A stretch of DNA of 42,761 bases from TA-21 sp035620895 (GCA_035620895.1 DASPFY010000050.1:1-42761), one strand, 5' to 3'; positions 18,466 to 27,052 are shown, counted from the stretch's first letter. Translations and numbers: made by a program. The notes: a model not told the origin generated them from the sequence alone.

Positions 18466-18914
18466 TACTATCCAAGAGAAGGATGAGGATATCAAAGAAG
18501 AATTAAAGAAAGCAAATATTGTCGAAATCATAGAAAGTTTTTTTAGATTACTAAACTAACTCTGGTGGACCCATAGAAGCAGAATTAACAGGCCCCAGAG
18601 AGTTATTCATTGATGCAATAAGATTTCAGTATCTAATTTAAGCAAAACCTAAGAACTGGTTGGTTGGAGAAAGATGCTCTTAGAAGAAAAGTCTGATGGG
18701 AGGCTCAAATCAGGGACTATGAACGGAGAAGCCGACCCAACCTCCCATCGGTGTACACTTGAAATATCTACTAGATAATATGTTAAATAATTTTCGGATT
18801 ACTCTATTATCTCTTTAACCGTTACTTTCAAAAGATTTTTTAATTTTCGTGTTTATAGATCGATTACTAAACAATCAATGTTTCTAACAATATGCCTAAC
18901 GCATCTAGATACAT
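18466..18914. other. intergenic region holding two folded segments
   Basis: Besides the RNA candidate at 18691-18751, an imperfect stem lies at about 18556-18606, where AACTCTGG pairs with CCAGAGAGTT with a small bulge. Coding potential is low: frames are interrupted. The combination of two hairpins with no intact gene fits a decayed mobile element, but no transposase is readable. Confidence 0.35.
18691..18751 (+). ncRNA. candidate structured RNA with an 11-bp closing stem
   Basis: 18693-18703 pairs with 18741-18751: nine consecutive Watson-Crick pairs (GATGGGAGG/CCTCCCATC) extended by one U-G and one C-G pair. Inside, GGG (18713-18715) can pair with CCC (18736-18738) and CGG (18724-18726) with CCG (18732-18734). 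The segment is markedly more GC-rich than its surroundings. The AGAAGCC core and short nested stems recall the 3' ends of IS200/IS605 elements and their guide RNAs, but no TnpB is present, so this is only an analogy. It could also be a small RNA or a relic. Strand is assumed. Confidence 0.35.
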
Positions 18915-19406
18915 TTACTTTAAATGATAGCAACTACCTCCACCGATCTTCTGATAATACTTTTGATGATAGTCTTCTGCCTGATAAAATGTAGATGCTG
19001 GTACAATTTCGGTAACTATTTTATTCTGAAACTTATTCGAATCATCCAACTCTTGTCTTAATTTTCTAGCAATTCTCTCCTGCTCCAAAGTATGATAAAA
19101 GATCGTAGAACGATACTGAGAACCTATGTCAGGACCTTGCCTATTCTTGGTAGTTGGATTGTGTATTGACCAAAATAAATCTAAGAGCTCATTGTAGGAA
19201 ATTTCTTTCGGATCATACTCCAGTTGGATAGCTTCAGCATGCCCTGTTCTATCGGTACAAACATCCTCATATGTTGGGTTTGGAAGATTCCCTCCGATAT
19301 ACCCAACTCTTGTTGATTTTACTCCTTTTGTTTTCATGAACGCATCTTCTACACCCCAGAAACAGCCAGCGGCAAATGTAGCTAATTGAAGATTATTTTC
19401 ATCCAT
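18915..19406 (-). CDS. msrA: peptide methionine-(S)-sulfoxide reductase MsrA
   Basis: 163 aa from ATG 19406 (a TTG at 19421 adds five). The catalytic GCFWG motif is at residues 14-18 with nucleophile Cys15, followed by VGYIGG, PTYEDVCTDRTGHAEAI and the YHQKYY block; a C-terminal Cys in GGGSCYHLK is a probable resolving cysteine. It reduces free or protein-bound Met-(S)-sulfoxide with thioredoxin as the electron donor, repairing oxidative damage in the cytoplasm. The start overlaps the preceding small ORF by 8 nt, suggesting coupled translation. Confidence 0.93.
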   Translation of the reverse strand: MDENNLQLATFAAGCFWGVEDAFMKTKGVKSTRVGYIGGNLPNPTYEDVCTDRTGHAEAIQLEYDPKEISYNELLDLFWSIHNPTTKNRQGPDIGSQYRSTIFYHTLEQERIARKLRQELDDSNKFQNKIVTEIVPASTFYQAEDYHQKYYQKIGGGSCYHLK

Positions 19407-19617
19407 ACTGTAGTCTAGCAATTGATGGTCCTAAAACTTTTTTCCAGATCTCAAAATCCGTCACTTTTATTTCCAAAAATCCTCCAATCAGAATTGTCGT
19501 ATCAATCTTGCTTTCGGGATCTAATTGGTTTAGTTCTAAGATGAAGATGACAGCAAGGACAAAATGCTCCATCATGAAAAAAATATACCGAACATCTTCT
19601 ACAATATTTGACTCCAT
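19399..19617 (-). CDS. 72-aa hypothetical protein overlapping msrA
   Basis: From ATG 19617 (GTG 19620 one codon earlier). Its TGA at 19401-19399 lies just inside the msrA start. The sequence has two hydrophobic stretches (IFFMMEHFVLAVIFILEL and TTILIGGFLEI) and ends FEIWKKVLGPSIARLQYG. It may be membrane-associated. No family recognised. Overlap with msrA is compatible with an operon, but this could also be upstream leader. Confidence 0.4.
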   Translation of the reverse strand: MESNIVEDVRYIFFMMEHFVLAVIFILELNQLDPESKIDTTILIGGFLEIKVTDFEIWKKVLGPSIARLQYG

Positions 19618-19805
19618 CACTATATCTTGCTCCTAATATCCCTATTTCATCACAAATACGTTTGCAACCCATTGTACAATATTGCCTGATTCATTTTATA
19701 ATGGTGAATATACCTTGTAGGGAGTGGGTGTAATGAAGATATGAATTTCAAATAGCAAGTTTTCTAATTTTTAAAAAGTGATGACAATAAAATATAGAAA
19801 ATTAT

Positions 19806-20618
19806 TCATATGTATACATTATCCTTTACTAATTTTTGTAGTTTTGCTATTGCCTCCATAAGTGGTTGATTGGTACTAAAAATTATCAACGTGTGTTCGC
19901 CAGTCTTATTATCCGGCCAGAATTCGCCTTTACAATAGGAGCAAGTATTATAGTTGAAACCGTACTTGCTAAGAACATCAAACCCATTCTTAGAGAATTC
20001 ACTCTCATAGTAACCCAGCCATCCTGGATGCATTATTCCATCATTATCTAAATTATTTGATACCTGATGGGATGGAGAATAAAATCCCCCGACTATCTCG
20101 TTCCCTGTAGAGTTCTCATCCGTCACTGTGAGGCTACCCTTCATCCAATCATATTTGGTATCTGTGATAGAGTAATTTCCTGCTGGTAATACTTTTGAAT
20201 CAGATGCATCGGCATACTCCATCTTCCCAGTGGAATAAATCACATCTCCAGAGCTATCTTCTAGATTAATAGTGTGGGGATGTGGTGTATTCCAAGGGGC
20301 ATCTGCATTGAGAAATACAATGGCTGTTCCTTTAGGAAGAACTAGATGAGTTGGTACAAAATATGGATTATGGTCTGCGAGAAGCTTATGTTTCTCTTTA
20401 GACCAATCTTCATGTGCTTCATTAGCGATAAGAATTATAAAATAACCCACAGATCTTGGCAACTGCATAGTTTCTGTGTCATATACAGATTTGGCCTGTG
20501 GAATTTCTAACACTTCTTGTTCCGCACCAAGGGATCTATAATTAACATTCATCAATAATATTATTGAAATCAAATACAATGAAATAAAAAAAATAGATTT
20601 TTTAGACCTATTCATCAT
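19806..20618 (-). CDS. exported cupredoxin-like protein with extra C-terminal domain
   Basis: About 270 aa. Signal/anchor segment about residues 8-27 (IFFISLYLISIILLMNVNY) after a basic MMNRSKK start. Residues 80-165 look like a plastocyanin/azurin-like sandwich: THLVLPKGTAIVFLNADAPW, then TPHPHTINLED, GKMEYADASDSKVLPAGNYSITDTKYDWMKGSLTV. Two histidines in HPHTI could be ligands, but the usual Cys-x-His-Met loop is missing, so copper binding is uncertain. The C-terminus has a Cys pair (NTCSYCKGE). Function unknown; exported location inferred. The start overlaps the stop of a 57-aa ORF. Confidence 0.7.
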   Translation of the reverse strand: MMNRSKKSIFFISLYLISIILLMNVNYRSLGAEQEVLEIPQAKSVYDTETMQLPRSVGYFIILIANEAHEDWSKEKHKLLADHNPYFVPTHLVLPKGTAIVFLNADAPWNTPHPHTINLEDSSGDVIYSTGKMEYADASDSKVLPAGNYSITDTKYDWMKGSLTVTDENSTGNEIVGGFYSPSHQVSNNLDNDGIMHPGWLGYYESEFSKNGFDVLSKYGFNYNTCSYCKGEFWPDNKTGEHTLIIFSTNQPLMEAIAKLQKLVKDNVYI

Positions 20619-20781
20619 CAAACACCCTAGTTACCAATCGAGGAAATCTTGCATACTCAAAATATAGAATGTCATCAAATTCTTCGGAATTCTCAAATTT
20701 GTTCCAATTTCTGTCTTCATGAAATTTATGCTCATCTTTTAATTTTGTTAAATTTGATATCATTTTATGATTCTTATCCAT
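20608..20781 (-). CDS. 57-aa acidic hypothetical protein upstream of the exported cupredoxin-like gene
   Basis: From ATG 20781 (TTG 20793 adds four residues). MDKNHKMISNLTKLKDEHKF, then EDRNWNKFENSEEFDDILYF and a basic-acidic tail. Its TAG lies 2-5 nt inside the start of the downstream gene, giving an 8-11 nt overlap typical of coupling. Soluble, highly charged, no known motif. Confidence 0.4.
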   Translation of the reverse strand: MDKNHKMISNLTKLKDEHKFHEDRNWNKFENSEEFDDILYFEYARFPRLVTRVFDDE

Positions 20782-20941
20782 AATACAGTACAAGATCTAG
20801 AATGACAAATAAATAAATCGTTTACATTTATTTTATATCTTAATAGAATAGGACTTACGATCACATTACACCTGTTGTACAATTATATTAATTGCTCTCT
20901 TACAAGTTATACCAATTAGAAATATATTACATAATTTTTAA

Positions 20942-21286
20942 CTAACCATACGTCATTTCTTTTTTTGAAATATGATTATCATTCCAATGTGTCACAAACT
21001 CTTCGATATTATCATCAAGATTTTTAGTTGAACGCATTAGAAAAGAATGTCCAAATTCCCAACCCAATCTATCACATTCAGCACAATCATTTTCGTATTG
21101 GGAAGAATAGCCGTGAGCTTCACCTACTATACATTTTGAAGGACTATCAAGTGCAAAATACAATTTCCACCAAGTAAATGATAATGGAAATGGAAATCCT
21201 TCTTGTCGCAAATGCATAATTTTCCTTGCCCAATTGGGAGCAATCTCATAAAATCTTGCAGTTCTTGATTTTATTTCCTGGTACAA
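20942..21286 (-). CDS. 114-aa hypothetical protein with two Cys-rich spots
   Basis: TTG start at 21286; the next ATG would lose 23 residues. The protein is rich in aromatic residues (NWARKIMHLRQEGFPFPLSF TWWKLYFAL) and has a possible metal/disulfide region Cys52...CAEC (residues 69-72), then LGWEFGHSFLMRS. It is soluble and compact. Length and composition indicate a real gene, but I know of no family. It stands alone between the 57-aa ORF and the EamA operon. Confidence 0.6.
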   Translation of the reverse strand: MYQEIKSRTARFYEIAPNWARKIMHLRQEGFPFPLSFTWWKLYFALDSPSKCIVGEAHGYSSQYENDCAECDRLGWEFGHSFLMRSTKNLDDNIEEFVTHWNDNHISKKEMTYG

Positions 21287-21420
21287 TGTATATTATGCTA
21301 ACAGTCCGGTATTATTAAGTATTAAAATCCGAATATTCCTAGGGAAATGGAAATATTTTTTGATCAAACATAGGAGCATTAAAAAAAATTAGAGGTTTAG
21401 AAATGTAACATTAACATTTT

Positions 21421-21543
21421 CTAGTCGCCTGAATATTGGAAGGGCCATTCCAATTCAGAAGAATCTACTAGTAAGACTGATTTTCCCAAAGTGTTAGGCA
21501 AATCAGAAGGTGATATTTTTTTATCTCGCGACTCAAAATTCAC
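21421..21543 (-). CDS. 40-aa ORF overlapping the transporter stop by GTGA
   Basis: The transporter ends AAG-TGA and this ORF starts at the GTG that shares GTGA with that stop, a classic coupled-translation arrangement. The product begins MNFESRDKKISPSDLPNTLG and ends VDSSELEWPFQYSGD. It has a coding-like composition and no known family. It may be a small partner of the transporter. Confidence 0.35.
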   Translation of the reverse strand: MNFESRDKKISPSDLPNTLGKSVLLVDSSELEWPFQYSGD

Positions 21544-22463
21544 TTGAAGATTATCTCATCTTTCTTTTCATATATATACATTAAATGTATCCCAAATATC
21601 ATCACTGATATCGCAATTACCTGATTGATACTAATTAACTCATGTAGAAATATTAATGCAAAAACTAGTCCAAATACTGCAGATGAAGATAACAAGGATG
21701 ATGCCTTGATTACTCCAATCCTTTTTATGCTGTGTAGGTATAGGAAGAGCGATATGGCAAATCCAAAGACACCTAAAAGAATAATAGGAAGTATCTGTCC
21801 ACTCTGAATATTAAAAGGAATTCCTGATATAATGACCGTTCCTAATAATATCGATCCTCCGATTAAAGCTTTTAGCTGAATCAATCTTGACACATGTATC
21901 TGTCTAGCTATTATTTTACAAATATTGTTGTCGAATCCCCAAATAATTGTTGATAAGATGACTAATACGTTACCCAAATTCAGACTAAAAATTGAACTAT
22001 TAAAATCAAGGTTTGTTGTTACCAGAAATACTCCGATTAGGATCAATGTTACTGCAATATATCCAATAGGTCTCAATCTTTCTCTAAAGATTAGTAACGC
22101 AAATAAAATTGAAAAGACAGTTTCTCCATTGGCAAGTAACGCAGTGTCTGTGGCTGTACTCATCTTTAAACCTTGAAAAAATACAATGGGTGCGATTGCT
22201 GCGCCAAAAACTGCGCTTGTTAGAATAAGTAAAAAGTACTTCGCTGTAATTTTTGATCGTGTCCTTGCCGCAGAAGGAGTAAAAAAGACTCCTGCTGTTA
22301 GGTAAATGATTGATGAAAGGATAATAGGATCAACTGTTGATAGGAGAGGTTTTGCTAGGGTAGACACGCTTCCAAAGAGCATAGCAGCGACAATAGCAGA
22401 TAAGTACCCAATTATTAGATTGGAGTTGGTAAAATTATTAAAAATCATCCTAATCCTTTGCAT
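21540..22463 (-). CDS. EamA/DMT-family transporter, 10 transmembrane segments
   Basis: 307 aa with ten predicted hydrophobic helices in two EamA halves. First half: GYLSAIVAAMLFGSVSTLAK, ILSSIIYLTAGVFF, ANGETVFSILFALLIFRERL, GYIAVTLILIGVFLV. Second half: VLVILSTIIWGFDNNICK, ILLGVFGFAISLFLYLHSIK, FGLVFALIFLHELISINQVI. The ERL and HEL motifs at the end of helix 4 and 9 are typical of drug/metabolite transporters of the RhaT/YdcZ-like type. It probably exports a small metabolite across the cytoplasmic membrane; the substrate is not predictable. ATG start at 22463. Confidence 0.88.
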   Translation of the reverse strand: MQRIRMIFNNFTNSNLIIGYLSAIVAAMLFGSVSTLAKPLLSTVDPIILSSIIYLTAGVFFTPSAARTRSKITAKYFLLILTSAVFGAAIAPIVFFQGLKMSTATDTALLANGETVFSILFALLIFRERLRPIGYIAVTLILIGVFLVTTNLDFNSSIFSLNLGNVLVILSTIIWGFDNNICKIIARQIHVSRLIQLKALIGGSILLGTVIISGIPFNIQSGQILPIILLGVFGFAISLFLYLHSIKRIGVIKASSLLSSSAVFGLVFALIFLHELISINQVIAISVMIFGIHLMYIYEKKDEIIFK

Positions 22464-22664
22464 CCATGACGCACATCTTATAGATATTAAAACTTACTCT
22501 TACTGTATTCATCTTAGCAATCAACTCTGAGTAAGTTGACATTTAAGAAAAATCTAGTTGTACTTTTTCAGGCTCAACATAAAGTTACTAAAAGTGTATA
22601 TGAAATAATGAATGTCGATAACATACATATACATATGCAGATTTCAAACTTTATTTGATAATAC

Positions 22665-22886
22665 ATGAAAATACTGGTTGAAATTATTGGCATCGTACTT
22701 GTATTAGCAGGTTTAATTTTTACTGCACAATCTAAGTCACTATTGGGTCCTCAAAGTTCATTTATGTATAGCAATCCTTCTTGGACAATCAATGGTTTTA
22801 TGTTCATTCTTGCCGGTATTATCATATTAATTCTGAATATTATCATAAGAATCGTTTTTCGTCCTAATCAAAAACATAACAATTAG
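22665..22886 (+). CDS. 73-aa two-TM membrane protein
   Basis: Clear ATG. TM1 about residues 4-20 (LVEIIGIVLVLAGLIF), a short extracytoplasmic loop with SLLGPQSSFMYSNPSW, TM2 about 42-65 (TINGFMFILAGIIILILNII) and a basic tail. The loop with aromatic residues resembles other small archaeal membrane proteins of unknown role. Not associated with an evident operon. Confidence 0.6.
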   Translation: MKILVEIIGIVLVLAGLIFTAQSKSLLGPQSSFMYSNPSWTINGFMFILAGIIILILNIIIRIVFRPNQKHNN

Positions 22887-23071
22887 GTGCGAAAAACTAC
22901 ATTTTGGTAATCTCTTTCATAGTCAAATGTAGTATTGGAAGAATAATATAGTTTCATGTTTATTCTGAGCAATTGTATTACACCAATTTCTTTAAAGAGG
23001 AATCAAGCATGGATAAATATGAATGATTATTAGTAATTACTTTTTATATCCATTCAACATAAAATGTTTAT

Positions 23072-24688
23072 TTGAAATATTATTTGCTTATGTCATTCTA
23101 TTTTTTATTAGCTATCGCATTCTTTTTTAGTATTTCAGTAAATTGTATCACGGCTCAAGACGAAAACGATGAGAAGGTAATATCCGTCGAATCCAATCCC
23201 GTAATTAATTCCGGGAGTTTTCCAGTTGGGATCGATATCAATCCAATAACAAACAAACTTTATGTTGCTAACCAATTTTCTAATACAATATCAGTTATAG
23301 ACATTGAGAAATCCAAAGTGGAAGCAAATATCGACGCTGGCGAATCGCCATATGATGTAGACGTAAATCCCTTTTCTAACAGAATATATTCTTCGAACAG
23401 GGAATCTAATACAATTTCAGTAATTGATGGTTTTACTAATAAAGAACTTACCGAGATACCCGTAGGAGACTCTCCGGTGGGGATAGGCACCAATTTAGCT
23501 GCGAACTGGGTTTATGTAGCAAACATGGATTCAAAAACAATTAGCGTTATTGATCCAATTATTAATAAGGTAAAACAATCATTGAAGTATGCTTCATCAC
23601 CATATGATATCATAGTCAATCCACATACCAACAGGATCTATGTTTCAGATTTAGGGAAGGATAGTGTTTTAGTGCTGGATGGAAATAATAATTCTTTGAT
23701 CTCAACCATACCAGTCGGTTCAACGCCGTCTGTACTGGCTATCAATACACAAACTAATACCATTTACGTGTCAAACTTTGGGAACAATTCTATTAGTGTA
23801 ATAAATGGAACAGCCAACAAAGTTGATACCAACATAAAAGTCGGAGATAATCCAGTCGGAATAGCTGTTAATCCGCGAACTAACAAAATTTATGTTAGCA
23901 ATTTGGCAGACAATTCTGTTAGCGTAATAAATGGGACGACAAACAAGGTGATAGAAAATGTTTCATTAGAACCGACAATTGTTGCTTCCGGAGTTAATAA
24001 TGCGTTCATTAATATTCCCTTAAAAGTAACTTTTCCACTTTTTGCGAGCAAATTAACAGTGGATCCAACTACAAATTTCACATACGTTACTAATACTAGG
24101 ACCAACGGAATAATTACGATTGATGGAAAGACAGACAAGGTAATTACAAAAATATTTATTGAAATTAATCCTCCAAATGCTGGAAGTGTAAAATGTAACG
24201 ATGTCATATTGGGTGCTGGTGAATACACCACATTGCCTGTCATTTCAACTGTTAGATGTGAAGCAATACCTGACAGAGGATACGATTTTGGTCATTGGTC
24301 TGTCACGAACAATACAAATCAAAATCCGGTAGTTTTCAATGTTACTGGTTATGAAACTATAACTGCAAATTTCAAGGGAGCAATTTTGACTGAAACGTTT
24401 ATTGTGTTAACTTCCGTGGTAATAGGTCTAGTTTCAACAATTGGAGGTTGGTTTTACAGACAGAAATCAAGATTATCCTTCAAGAGAAATCTAACTAATA
24501 TAGACTATACATATGAAATGTTATCAAAAAACAATAAAGAAGAATGCATAAAACAGTTGGAACAAATTCAGAGGGATTTGAATTTTTTACATCGGAAAGG
24601 AAAAATTAATGAATCACAGCTAGAGTTCTTGGAAAAGAGAATTAATTCATACATAAGCCGAGTCAATACAACTAAACAAAGTGACTAG
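23072..24688 (+). CDS. YVTN beta-propeller surface protein with C-terminal membrane anchor
   Basis: 538 aa. The TTG start at 23072 gives a basic n-region and signal peptide (KYYLLMSFYFLLAIAFFFSI); ATG 23090 would remove it. Next, about seven YVTN/40-residue blades with the core VGxxPxxIxVNxxTNxIYVSNxxxNSISVINGTxNKV; then a domain of about 65 residues (GAGEYTTLPVISTVRCEAIP..GYDFGHW) like bacterial surface repeats, one TM (about 440-462) and a charged cytoplasmic helical tail with LEQIQRDLNFLHRKGK. The protein should be displayed outside and anchored. Function is likely adhesion or sensing. Confidence 0.85.
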   Translation: MKYYLLMSFYFLLAIAFFFSISVNCITAQDENDEKVISVESNPVINSGSFPVGIDINPITNKLYVANQFSNTISVIDIEKSKVEANIDAGESPYDVDVNPFSNRIYSSNRESNTISVIDGFTNKELTEIPVGDSPVGIGTNLAANWVYVANMDSKTISVIDPIINKVKQSLKYASSPYDIIVNPHTNRIYVSDLGKDSVLVLDGNNNSLISTIPVGSTPSVLAINTQTNTIYVSNFGNNSISVINGTANKVDTNIKVGDNPVGIAVNPRTNKIYVSNLADNSVSVINGTTNKVIENVSLEPTIVASGVNNAFINIPLKVTFPLFASKLTVDPTTNFTYVTNTRTNGIITIDGKTDKVITKIFIEINPPNAGSVKCNDVILGAGEYTTLPVISTVRCEAIPDRGYDFGHWSVTNNTNQNPVVFNVTGYETITANFKGAILTETFIVLTSVVIGLVSTIGGWFYRQKSRLSFKRNLTNIDYTYEMLSKNNKEECIKQLEQIQRDLNFLHRKGKINESQLEFLEKRINSYISRVNTTKQSD

Positions 24689-24779
24689 ATGCTATTAGAT
24701 ATTTGTATCGGACTGTATAAAAGAATAGATCAATATATAGTTCATATGACGAATAAGGTACTAATTTCAACGGAGTAAA

Positions 24780-25331
24780 CTGGAGTATGCGAAAAACCCC
24801 TTAAACTCAAACAAAGAAAGGATATTACGGTTTATTCAGAACAATCCGGGTTGTTATCTTCGTCAAATTAGAAATGAGCTAGATTTATCGATGGGATCGG
24901 TACAATATCACTCTTACCAACTCCAAAAAGTTGGGAAGATAACGTCAACTCGGCAAGGCCTATATAAGTTACATTTTCAGTCTGGCACCTTTCAAGATCA
25001 TGAGAAAACACTCCTTCAAGTGTTAAATCAAGAAACACCGCGAGAGATTATTTTGCTTATTATCGAACAACGAAATCCTACACAAACGGATGTTGTGAAA
25101 AGACTGGGTATTTCCGCACCTTCTATAAACTGGCAAGTTAGGAGATTAATTGATTTGAATTTGATTGAGGAAGTTAGGGAAGGAAAGTACAAGAGGTACA
25201 AACTACGCGATGACTCTATCGATTCCAAATACATAGAGGAATTATTAAGGACCCACCATCCGAATCTGTGGAATAAATGGAGCAATAGACTAGTTGAAAC
25301 TTTCCTCTCGCTATCAAATGAAGACAAATAG
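24780..25331 (+). CDS. double winged-helix (ArsR/MarR-like) transcription regulator, hidden N-terminus
   Basis: The frame is open from 24765; the first ordinary start is ATG 24891, but the 37 codons before it encode a canonical helix-turn-helix (KERILRFIQNNPGCYLRQIR followed by NELDLSMGSVQYHSYQLQKVGKI). A second wHTH follows (PTQTDVVKRLGISAPSINWQVRRLIDLNLIEEV). The only candidate start for the long form is CTG 24780, with GGAG at 24772-24775, or translation begins at ATG 24787 and one base is lost in the A5C4 run at 24791-24799: one extra base there would give MRKNPLNSNK. The protein probably binds DNA as a dimer. The next gene starts 5 nt after its stop. Target unknown. Confidence 0.75.
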   Translation: MEYAKNPLNSNKERILRFIQNNPGCYLRQIRNELDLSMGSVQYHSYQLQKVGKITSTRQGLYKLHFQSGTFQDHEKTLLQVLNQETPREIILLIIEQRNPTQTDVVKRLGISAPSINWQVRRLIDLNLIEEVREGKYKRYKLRDDSIDSKYIEELLRTHHPNLWNKWSNRLVETFLSLSNEDK

Positions 25332-25336
25332 TTGCT

Positions 25337-25672
25337 GTGAATAATTTGGATATATTTACATCTGAAACTCCTATTATAGAACTCATTGAAAGTATTCTAT
25401 ATATAGCAGGTACAATCTTTGCAGCCATTTTAATTGCCCTGTCTATTTCTGCTTATAGGAATACACAGTTACAAAAACTACTTTATGCAATTGTAGCGTT
25501 TTCGTTATTTGGTATCTTTTTATTTTATGAATTTTTAGAACATAGTATACCCTTGGATAACGCCTTTACAGATATTGTAATTCCCTCCATGGGTGTCTCT
25601 ATTCTAGTATTATTCTTTTTGGCGATAGTTAACAAAAAGTGGCCCCATTCAATCTTTGATACATTCCGTTAG
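25337..25672 (+). CDS. 111-aa three-TM protein in operon with the double-wHTH regulator
   Basis: GTG start at 25337, 5 nt after the regulator stop. Three hydrophobic segments: about 19-38 (ILYIAGTIFAAILIALSISA), 48-66 (LLYAIVAFSLFGIFLFYEF) and 80-98 (VIPSMGVSILVLFFLAIV), with a short basic tail. A small three-helix protein next to an ArsR-like two-HTH protein is a recurrent archaeal pairing; a role as membrane partner or sensor of the regulator is inferred. Confidence 0.7.
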   Translation: MNNLDIFTSETPIIELIESILYIAGTIFAAILIALSISAYRNTQLQKLLYAIVAFSLFGIFLFYEFLEHSIPLDNAFTDIVIPSMGVSILVLFFLAIVNKKWPHSIFDTFR

Positions 25673-26047
25673 TCATAGAAAAATAATTTCATCTGCAAAT
25701 TAGTTTCAATTATACTAGGTGACAACATTCGTGACATATATTAGAGTCATTTGTAGATCTCAAGTGAAATTATCTTCCATGTGGATATGTTTTATAAAGT
25801 AATTTAATTTTAAAATTAGATTAAATTTATCAAATATACTTTATTGGCTATTACTCATAATTAGAAACGTTAGAAATACATAAGTCTTAGAGATTTATTG
25901 TTTGTTTATTATTTTTGAAGCGGTTAATGTTGGTGTCTCCTTAGGATATATCCTGAACCATCATGAGCAGGGCAATAACCATGGGAATGGCATTGGTGAA
26001 GCTAACGCAATATCATGAAATTTTATTATTTCAATTAATTGTTCAAT
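25673..26047. other. intergenic region with a possible C-terminal coding remnant
   Basis: AT-rich. The stretch 25902-26018 encodes, in one frame, a 38-residue tail ending GNNHGNGIGEANAIS, a Gly/Asn pattern typical of secreted archaeal proteins, but with only a TTG start. Probably a decayed gene end. Confidence 0.25.
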
Positions 26048-26242
26048 TTATTGATAATGATCAAAAATCCCTTGTTTTTTATCTTCTATTTCTTTATCCC
26101 AAAGTGGAATCGCAGCACAATCTTTACATTCTAAATAGACATCTACTATTTTCTGCTTATCTAATATCTTGTCTCGATGGCTAGCGATAATTTTCCGCTT
26201 TCCGCAAATACTGCATGTTGAAAATTTATCTACCAAATTCAT
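26048..26242 (-). CDS. 64-aa zinc-ribbon protein
   Basis: ATG 26242. Two CxxC knuckles: Cys10-x2-Cys13 (CSICGKRK) and Cys39-x2-Cys42 (CKDC), separated by a charged stretch. This is the arrangement of a single zinc ribbon (one Zn bound by four Cys). It has an acidic tail. Function unknown, presumably nucleic-acid or protein binding. It is transcribed divergently from the PAP2 gene from a shared 24-bp symmetric promoter. Confidence 0.65.
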   Translation of the reverse strand: MNLVDKFSTCSICGKRKIIASHRDKILDKQKIVDVYLECKDCAAIPLWDKEIEDKKQGIFDHYQ

Positions 26243-26259
26243 TTTTTATAATTTGATTG

Positions 26260-26283
26260 TTTATATCGCACAGCCGATATAAA
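26260..26283. promoter_or_regulatory. symmetric divergent TATA boxes
   Basis: TTTATATC (26260-26267) and GATATAAA (26276-26283) form a perfect inverted repeat around an 8-bp spacer. Each half is a TATA box for one direction, about 22-24 nt from the ATG of the zinc-ribbon gene and of the PAP2 gene, so both mRNAs should be leaderless. A shared regulator could control both at once. Confidence 0.6.
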
Positions 26284-26299
26284 AATTTACTTTTATTTT

Positions 26300-27040
26300 A
26301 TGAGGTTAACACGACCACCGATTTATTATCAGATATTTGATCCTAAAATGAAATATATTGTATCTAATCTTAATGGTTTGGTATTGATGTATATTTTCGC
26401 GTCAATTATCTGCATTGCTATATTTATGATTATGGGGGTTGTACTTTCGCCCAAACTAGGATACCAGATTACAGCTATTATCAAGTTGGATGAGGCAATC
26501 TCATCCCTTATCTACAATGCTCATTCTGACCTCATAGATGAATTTATGATATTGTTGTCAACTTATGGGAGAGAGATAGTGTGGTCAGCAGTAATCGTGT
26601 TTATGGGTATTTTTGCAGGATGGAAGGGAAAGAAAATTGCTGTAATTATTGTCATTTCATTTTTGATTATAATGCCTTTAAATACATTATTTAAGAATTT
26701 TTTCGAAAGGCCTCGTCCAGTTGTAGAAAGACAGGAAATTCACGTTGCTCAAAAAACTGATTTTGCTTATCCATCGGGCCACGCTTCCATAGTTAGTGCT
26801 GGAGCATTGATTCTAATTGTGCTATTTAGAAAGGAAAAGGAACTTATTTTTTCCGCAATACTAGCAGCAGAGGCAGCACTTGTGTGTTTATCAAGGATTT
26901 ACGTTGCTGATCATTATTTTTTTGATGTCATAGGTGGGATATTGCTTGGCACAGGAATCTCCCTAATGGTAATTTCGTTTTCTAAATATCTCGATCCCGT
27001 AATTACGGGTGTACGTAAATATCTAGAAAAAGCTCCATGA
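26300..27040 (+). CDS. PAP2-family membrane phosphatase
   Basis: 246 aa with about six membrane helices. The PAP2 signature is complete: Lys132 and RPRP (137-140) as motif C1, PSGH (158-161) as C2 and SRIYVADHYFFD (198-209) with catalytic His205 and Asp209 as C3. Family members hydrolyse phosphate monoesters such as undecaprenyl/polyprenyl pyrophosphate or phosphatidate. In archaea, dephosphorylating a dolichyl or polyprenyl pyrophosphate carrier is the likely role (inference). ATG 26300 with a leaderless promoter. Confidence 0.87.
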   Translation: MRLTRPPIYYQIFDPKMKYIVSNLNGLVLMYIFASIICIAIFMIMGVVLSPKLGYQITAIIKLDEAISSLIYNAHSDLIDEFMILLSTYGREIVWSAVIVFMGIFAGWKGKKIAVIIVISFLIIMPLNTLFKNFFERPRPVVERQEIHVAQKTDFAYPSGHASIVSAGALILIVLFRKEKELIFSAILAAEAALVCLSRIYVADHYFFDVIGGILLGTGISLMVISFSKYLDPVITGVRKYLEKAP

Positions 27041-27052
27041 TTTGGAGGCCTC

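Noticed and set aside
18556..18751. Intact IS605-type transposon
   Set aside because: No TnpA or TnpB reading frame; only hairpins remain, so I list just an RNA candidate.
25963..26184. Plus-strand 73-codon ORF
   Set aside because: Overlaps the CxxC zinc-ribbon gene on the other strand and has no recognisable motif.
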